Of a stretch of 8,990 bases of DNA, positions 5,756 to 8,990 are shown in pieces. The notes beneath the pieces are model-generated. The model worked only from the letters and a program-made list of their open reading frames with translations, had not been told where the DNA came from and ran no database searches. The DNA lies in NCBI GenBank assembly GCA_018399375.1, contig JAGYOV010000027.1:1-8990 (forward strand), in the 5' to 3' direction. The translations under genes were made by a program, and so were the position numbers. The stretch is from Dehalococcoidia bacterium (GTDB lineage Bacteria; Chloroflexota; Dehalococcoidia; GIF9; AB-539-J10). The first letter of the stretch is position 1. Each line of letters begins with the position of its first letter.

Positions 5756-7225
5756 GTGGTAGATGTGGAATCGAGGGTGGCAAATTTTATTCATCGGCAT
5801 GGCCTGATAACTGGTGGAGAATCATTGCTCATTGCTGTATCAGGTGGAGCTGATTCGGTGTGTTTGCTCCATCTTCTGGCGCGGTGTAGGGATAAGCTTG
5901 GCGTGGAGATCCACGTAGCGCATCTGAATCACGTTCTCCGAGGAGAGGAATCCGATGCTGATGCCGAGTATGTATCTGAGTTGGCCAGGCACCTCTCTCT
6001 TCCCTTTACAATTGGCAAACGGGATGTCTCTGATTACAGGTCGAGGAATAAATGTTCCCTTGAGGAGGCGGCGAGGGAGTTGCGTTACTACTTTCTTGCA
6101 GAAACTGCCAGGGGCATTGGCTCCAGGAGAATAGTTGTGGGGCATACCAGAGATGATCAGGTGGAAACTATTTTGATGCATATATTGAGGGGAGCGGGAA
6201 TTTCTGGTCTGTGTGGATTGAAGCCTTCTTCTAGCATGATTTATGATCTGCATGATCCATTATCGTCGCAGGAGGACAAATTGCTTTTGGTCAGGCCACT
6301 CCTGGATGTTACCAGAGAGGAGACACAGATCTACTGTCAGAAACATGGGCTGGATGTGCGGCAGGATTCCTCCAATATGTCTCTATCTTTTCTTCGCAAT
6401 CGCCTCCGTCTTGAGTTGTTGCCGTTGATGCGAAAATATAATCCTAATGTGGATGAAGGATTGCTGCGCTTGGCTGACTTGGCCGGAGAGGAAAAATCTT
6501 TCATGGAAGAACAGGCCCTTAAGCTGTGGGGTGATGTGGCATGGCAGGATGGCAGTGATGTTTGCCTCGATAGCGCGAAGGTCTATGATTTACCCGTATC
6601 TTTACAGAGGCAAATTATCCGAATGAGTATCTCAACGGTGTTGGGGGATGATCGGGATATCGAATTAAAGCACGTTGATTTGATAAGGGCGTTTATGAAC
6701 AAGATGACGGGCAAGAGGCTTGCCTTACCTCGTGGGCTGGCCTGCAGAATGGAGTATGGCAAGATTATATTGCAGGCATCTTCTCTGCCTTGCCGTCCTG
6801 TTGTCCCTTTGCGTGGAGAAACACCCCTTGAAGTGCCAGGGGAAGTGCTTTTGCCTGAGTGGAGAGTGGTGGTCAGCGTTTTGTTGCGCGCTGGGAGAGA
6901 TGGCCCCGTTTGGGGAAATGGGCATCGAAACTCAGCGGGCGAGCAACTCGTTGCCGAGTTTGATTTACAGCAAACGGGAGTTGAACTTTCTGTGCGTCAG
7001 CGTCAACAAGGGGATATATTTCACCCTCTTGGTATGGATATGCCCAAGAAGTTGAGGAGGTTCATGATTGATGCTAAGATACCGCGTTCTCTGCGGGATA
7101 GTATCCCTCTAGTTTGTGCGCAGCACAGGATTATATGGGTGGTGGGGTGGCGCATTGATGATAGGTTTAAGGTTAATGACGCTACTGAGGAAATTCTTCG
7201 GATAGAGTTTATCCGGGCACCATAA
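5756..7225 (+). CDS. tilS: tRNA(Ile)-lysidine synthase TilS
   Basis: TilS ligates lysine to C34 of the tRNA-Ile with anticodon CAU, using ATP, so that it reads AUA instead of AUG. The 489-residue protein is full length for the three-domain bacterial form. The PP-loop is SGGADS (29-34). Other N-domain signatures are HLNHVLRG (56-63), GHTRDDQVETILMHILRG (129-146, the family GHHxDDQAET with Thr in place of the second His), RPLL (180-183), DSSN (204-207) and FLRNRLR (212-218). The C-terminal TilS domain shows VRQRQQGDIFHPLGM (413-427) and KKLRRFMIDAKIP (431-443). The GTG start is preceded by AGAGG. It follows the acyl-CoA synthetase gene by 48 bases with no terminator or promoter evident, so it is probably the last gene of that transcript. 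The common downstream neighbours hpt and ftsH are absent. Confidence 0.96.
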   Translation: MVDVESRVANFIHRHGLITGGESLLIAVSGGADSVCLLHLLARCRDKLGVEIHVAHLNHVLRGEESDADAEYVSELARHLSLPFTIGKRDVSDYRSRNKCSLEEAARELRYYFLAETARGIGSRRIVVGHTRDDQVETILMHILRGAGISGLCGLKPSSSMIYDLHDPLSSQEDKLLLVRPLLDVTREETQIYCQKHGLDVRQDSSNMSLSFLRNRLRLELLPLMRKYNPNVDEGLLRLADLAGEEKSFMEEQALKLWGDVAWQDGSDVCLDSAKVYDLPVSLQRQIIRMSISTVLGDDRDIELKHVDLIRAFMNKMTGKRLALPRGLACRMEYGKIILQASSLPCRPVVPLRGETPLEVPGEVLLPEWRVVVSVLLRAGRDGPVWGNGHRNSAGEQLVAEFDLQQTGVELSVRQRQQGDIFHPLGMDMPKKLRRFMIDAKIPRSLRDSIPLVCAQHRIIWVVGWRIDDRFKVNDATEEILRIEFIRAP

Positions 7226-7341
7226 TAACTGGAGAAGAGAGAAGATATTAAGGGGAAGATACACTATCGCGATCCAGCTTATCTTTCACATCATGGATGT
7301 TAGTATAGAATCACCACCTTCTTTAATAGGAGGCTGTTGTC
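7226..7341. other. Convergent intergenic gap between tilS and yajC
   Basis: This gap should hold the termination sites of both flanking transcripts. The only compact hairpin seen is ACATC-ATG-GATGT at 7288-7300. It has five mostly AT pairs and no T-tract on either side, so no intrinsic terminator can be called. AGGAGG at 7327-7332 resembles a ribosome binding site but has no usable start codon at proper distance. Confidence 0.4.
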
Positions 7342-7617
7342 TTATTTCGCTATCTGGGTGCCTTGCTTGGTAACGATACTGCCTCTGGCTATTCTTAGCG
7401 TTGCTCCTGAGTCCACTTTTACTATTGCTGATTCGTCGTTGATGTTCTCAATTTGCCCGTAGATACCACCAGCGGTAACTATTTTATCTCCTTTTTTCAG
7501 CGAGCTCATCAGGTTCTGGAATTCTTTCTGTTTCTTGCGCTGTGGTCTGATCATGAAAAAATACATCATGGCAAATATCAACACCAGGAATATTATCATT
7601 GGGGCAATGCCTTCCAT
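7342..7617 (-). CDS. yajC: YajC, preprotein translocase accessory membrane protein
   Basis: The 91-residue protein has the standard YajC plan. A short N-terminus (MEGIAP) leads into one membrane helix (about residues 7-25, MIIFLVLIFAMMYFFMI). The hallmark RPQRKKQKEFQNLM then leads into a small cytoplasmic domain with KKGDKIVTAGGIYGQI. YajC associates with SecDF and SecYEG at the inner membrane. The start is ATG 7617, supported by a strong AAAGGAGG (7627-7634) at 9 bases. A TTG three codons upstream (7626) would overlap this ribosome binding site and is rejected. It lies 36 bases downstream of miaB on the same strand, suggesting cotranscription. Its frequent neighbours secD, secF and tgt are not in the window; instead it is followed by convergent tilS. 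Confidence 0.93.
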   Translation of the reverse strand: MEGIAPMIIFLVLIFAMMYFFMIRPQRKKQKEFQNLMSSLKKGDKIVTAGGIYGQIENINDESAIVKVDSGATLRIARGSIVTKQGTQIAK

Positions 7618-7626
7618 AAGTACCAA

Positions 7627-7634
7627 CCTCCTTT
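7627..7634 (-). promoter_or_regulatory. Ribosome binding site of yajC
   Basis: AAAGGAGG, an almost complete anti-16S match, lies 9 bases before ATG 7617. It decides against the TTG at 7626. Confidence 0.8.
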
Positions 7635-7653
7635 GTAATGTATTATTAACGAT

Positions 7654-8958
7654 CTATATTATAGTATATTTGAGGTTGCCTTGTAACGCCCAGGGACTGG
7701 TTGCGTTAACTTCTATCTTCACCATTTTACCCAGTTGATCGGCATCACTCTGGAAAAATACTAGCTTGTTATTCCTGGTGCGCCCGTACCATTTGTTCCT
7801 CTTTTTGCCTTCGACTAATATCTCTACTGTTCGATCTTGAAGTTGCGCATTTATCTCGCCGGCTATTTCAGTTTGTAGCTTCTCAATAGTGACGAATCTT
7901 CGTCTCTTAGTTTCTGGTGGAACTACATCTTTATATTTGCGCCATGCTATGGTATTCGGGCGGGGAGAGTAAACTGCTGTGTGAACTACGTCGAATCTAA
8001 CTTCTTCCAGTATAGAAAGAGTGCGTTCAAATTGTCTTTCCGTTTCGCCGGGGAATCCAACGATGATGTCGGTGCTCAAAGATACGTTGGGAATCATGTT
8101 ACGAATGCTGCGGACCAGATCCCTGTATTGCTCTATGGTATATCCCCGTCTCATTGCTTGCAGTATATCGTCATCGCCTGCCTGAAAGGGCAACTCAATA
8201 TGTTCGCATACCTTGGACAGAGAAGCCATCGTCTCTACGAGTCTCAAATTCATATCCTTGGGGTGATTTGTCAAGAGACGTATTCTCTCTAGTCCATTGA
8301 TATTGTTCAATCTGATAAGAAGGCTCGCCAGATCGGCCTCTCCCGGCAAGTCATGCCCGTATGAATTAACGTTTTGACCCAGTAATGTTACTTCTCTGGC
8401 ACCTTGCTGGACTACCTCACGGACTTCCTTAAATACCTTTTCCATGGGATAGCTTATCTCTCTTCCTCGCCTGTAAGGAACGATGCAGTAGGAGCAAAAA
8501 TTATTGCAGCCCTGAATGATGGAGACCAGGGCGCATGGCGAATGCGAAAGGGAGAAATTGGCTTCTTTTGTGACAACGGATAACCCTTTTTCTTGTAACC
8601 AGTGAATTAGCTTGGAGTAGTCTCCTGGGCGAAAAAAAAGGTCGACCTGTGGAAACTGTGTCTTTAAGCCATCTATATTGGGGCTGACAAAGCAGCCAGT
8701 GATCAGAATTGAGAGCAGTGGGCGTTTTCTTTTCAGCCCTTTTAGCAAGCCAAGCATGCCCAGAACTTTGTTCTCAGCGCTTTGTCTGACTACGCAGGTG
8801 TTGAGTATGATCAGATCGGCATTCTCAAAGGAATCTGCGGTTTGATAACCGTAAGAGAACAAAAGACGGGCTATTTGTAGCGATTCTGCCTTGTTCATCT
8901 GACAGCCTATGGTCCAAATAAAGTAGTGTGACATTTCGTTAACTGAAGTATTTCCCAT
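7654..8958 (-). CDS. miaB: tRNA-2-methylthio-N6-dimethylallyladenosine synthase MiaB
   Basis: MiaB adds a methylthio group to i6A37 of tRNAs that read UNN codons, using two 4Fe-4S clusters and SAM. All cluster ligands are present in 434 residues. C19 (TIGCQMN), C55 (LNTCVVR) and C89 (TGCF) serve the auxiliary cluster in the N-terminal MTTase domain. CNNFCSYC (C151, C155, C158) is the radical SAM CxxxCxxC. GQNVNSYG (194-201), IELPFQAGDDDILQAMRRGY (254-273, PFQAG where PxQSG is usual) and STDIIVGFPGET (295-306) are typical MiaB signatures. A TRAM RNA-binding domain follows (about 372-434, with GRTRNNKLVFF). It is MiaB rather than the MtaB or RimO branch by these motifs. ATG 8958 is the first possible start; M9 is an alternative. 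Neither has a Shine-Dalgarno sequence. It probably leads a miaB-yajC operon. Confidence 0.95.
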   Translation of the reverse strand: MGNTSVNEMSHYFIWTIGCQMNKAESLQIARLLFSYGYQTADSFENADLIILNTCVVRQSAENKVLGMLGLLKGLKRKRPLLSILITGCFVSPNIDGLKTQFPQVDLFFRPGDYSKLIHWLQEKGLSVVTKEANFSLSHSPCALVSIIQGCNNFCSYCIVPYRRGREISYPMEKVFKEVREVVQQGAREVTLLGQNVNSYGHDLPGEADLASLLIRLNNINGLERIRLLTNHPKDMNLRLVETMASLSKVCEHIELPFQAGDDDILQAMRRGYTIEQYRDLVRSIRNMIPNVSLSTDIIVGFPGETERQFERTLSILEEVRFDVVHTAVYSPRPNTIAWRKYKDVVPPETKRRRFVTIEKLQTEIAGEINAQLQDRTVEILVEGKKRNKWYGRTRNNKLVFFQSDADQLGKMVKIEVNATSPWALQGNLKYTII

Positions 8959-8990
8959 AAGTATAATAGAAATATATAATTTGGAGAAAT
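8959..8990 (-). promoter_or_regulatory. AT-rich upstream edge of miaB
   Basis: The 32 bases before the miaB ATG have no Shine-Dalgarno match but contain TATTAT and TATACT about 2-9 bases from the ATG. If used as a -10 this would place transcription start at or inside the first codons, giving a leaderless message or a start at M9. The -35 region would be at or beyond the edge of the window. Confidence 0.2.

Noticed and set aside
5840..6253. Minus-strand 137-codon frame inside tilS
   Set aside because: It overlaps the conserved TilS catalytic domain (SGGADS to GHTRDDQVET) in antisense and has no recognisable features.
7288..7300. ACATC-ATG-GATGT hairpin as terminator for tilS or yajC
   Set aside because: Only five weak pairs and no T-tract on either strand, so it does not meet the form of an intrinsic terminator.
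7327..7430. AGGAGG followed by TTG 7336, opening a short plus-strand frame
   Set aside because: The spacing is only 3 bases and the frame is antisense to the well-supported yajC.

Overview
The window suggests an anaerobic bacterium. YajC, TilS, MiaB and a good sigma70-type promoter point to Bacteria. A sulfide-type thiazole synthase, a DUF39 homocysteine-synthesis protein and an FdhD homologue point to a sulfidic, anaerobic lifestyle. The mix resembles anaerobic Chloroflexota (Dehalococcoidia-like) or similar deep-branching anaerobes. That placement is inference from gene content only.

Layout. Left block, minus strand, about 1-3137: fdhD (2406-3137), a 389-base gap, thi4 (1240-2016) and a DUF39 homocysteine-synthesis gene (32-1240), which are joined by a TAATG stop/start overlap. 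The first seven codons of a further gene run off the left edge and fit a NIL-domain ferredoxin, the usual partner of DUF39 proteins. Middle, 3138-3514: a divergent intergenic region with a perfect 12-bp palindrome and a TATAAT on the fdhD side, and a strong TTGACA-17-TATTAT promoter on the plus side. Plus-strand block, 3515-7225: a DUF2344 (TIGR03936) protein, a stand-alone alpha-type subunit of an ADP-forming acyl-CoA synthetase, and tilS. These probably form one transcript. Right block, minus strand, 7342-8958: miaB then yajC, converging on tilS across a 116-base gap with no convincing terminator.

How the genes fit together. The left block is a sulfur theme. Thi4 with His in place of the sacrificial Cys should take sulfide for the thiamine thiazole. 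DUF39 plus a ferredoxin partner should place sulfide-derived sulfur on aspartate semialdehyde to make homocysteine. FdhD is normally a sulfurtransferase for molybdenum/tungsten cofactor, but this copy has lost the CxxC cysteines. Two of the remaining genes modify tRNA: TilS makes lysidine at C34 of tRNA-Ile, and MiaB makes ms2i6A37. DUF2344 has been linked to radical-SAM and RNA-related neighbours.

No mobile element, CRISPR array, rRNA or tRNA was recognised. No wholly new system is evident. The most unusual items are the cysteine-less FdhD, the thi4-DUF39-(NIL-ferredoxin) coupling, a faint TPP-riboswitch-like stretch before thi4, and the acyl-CoA synthetase subunit without its ATP-grasp partner.
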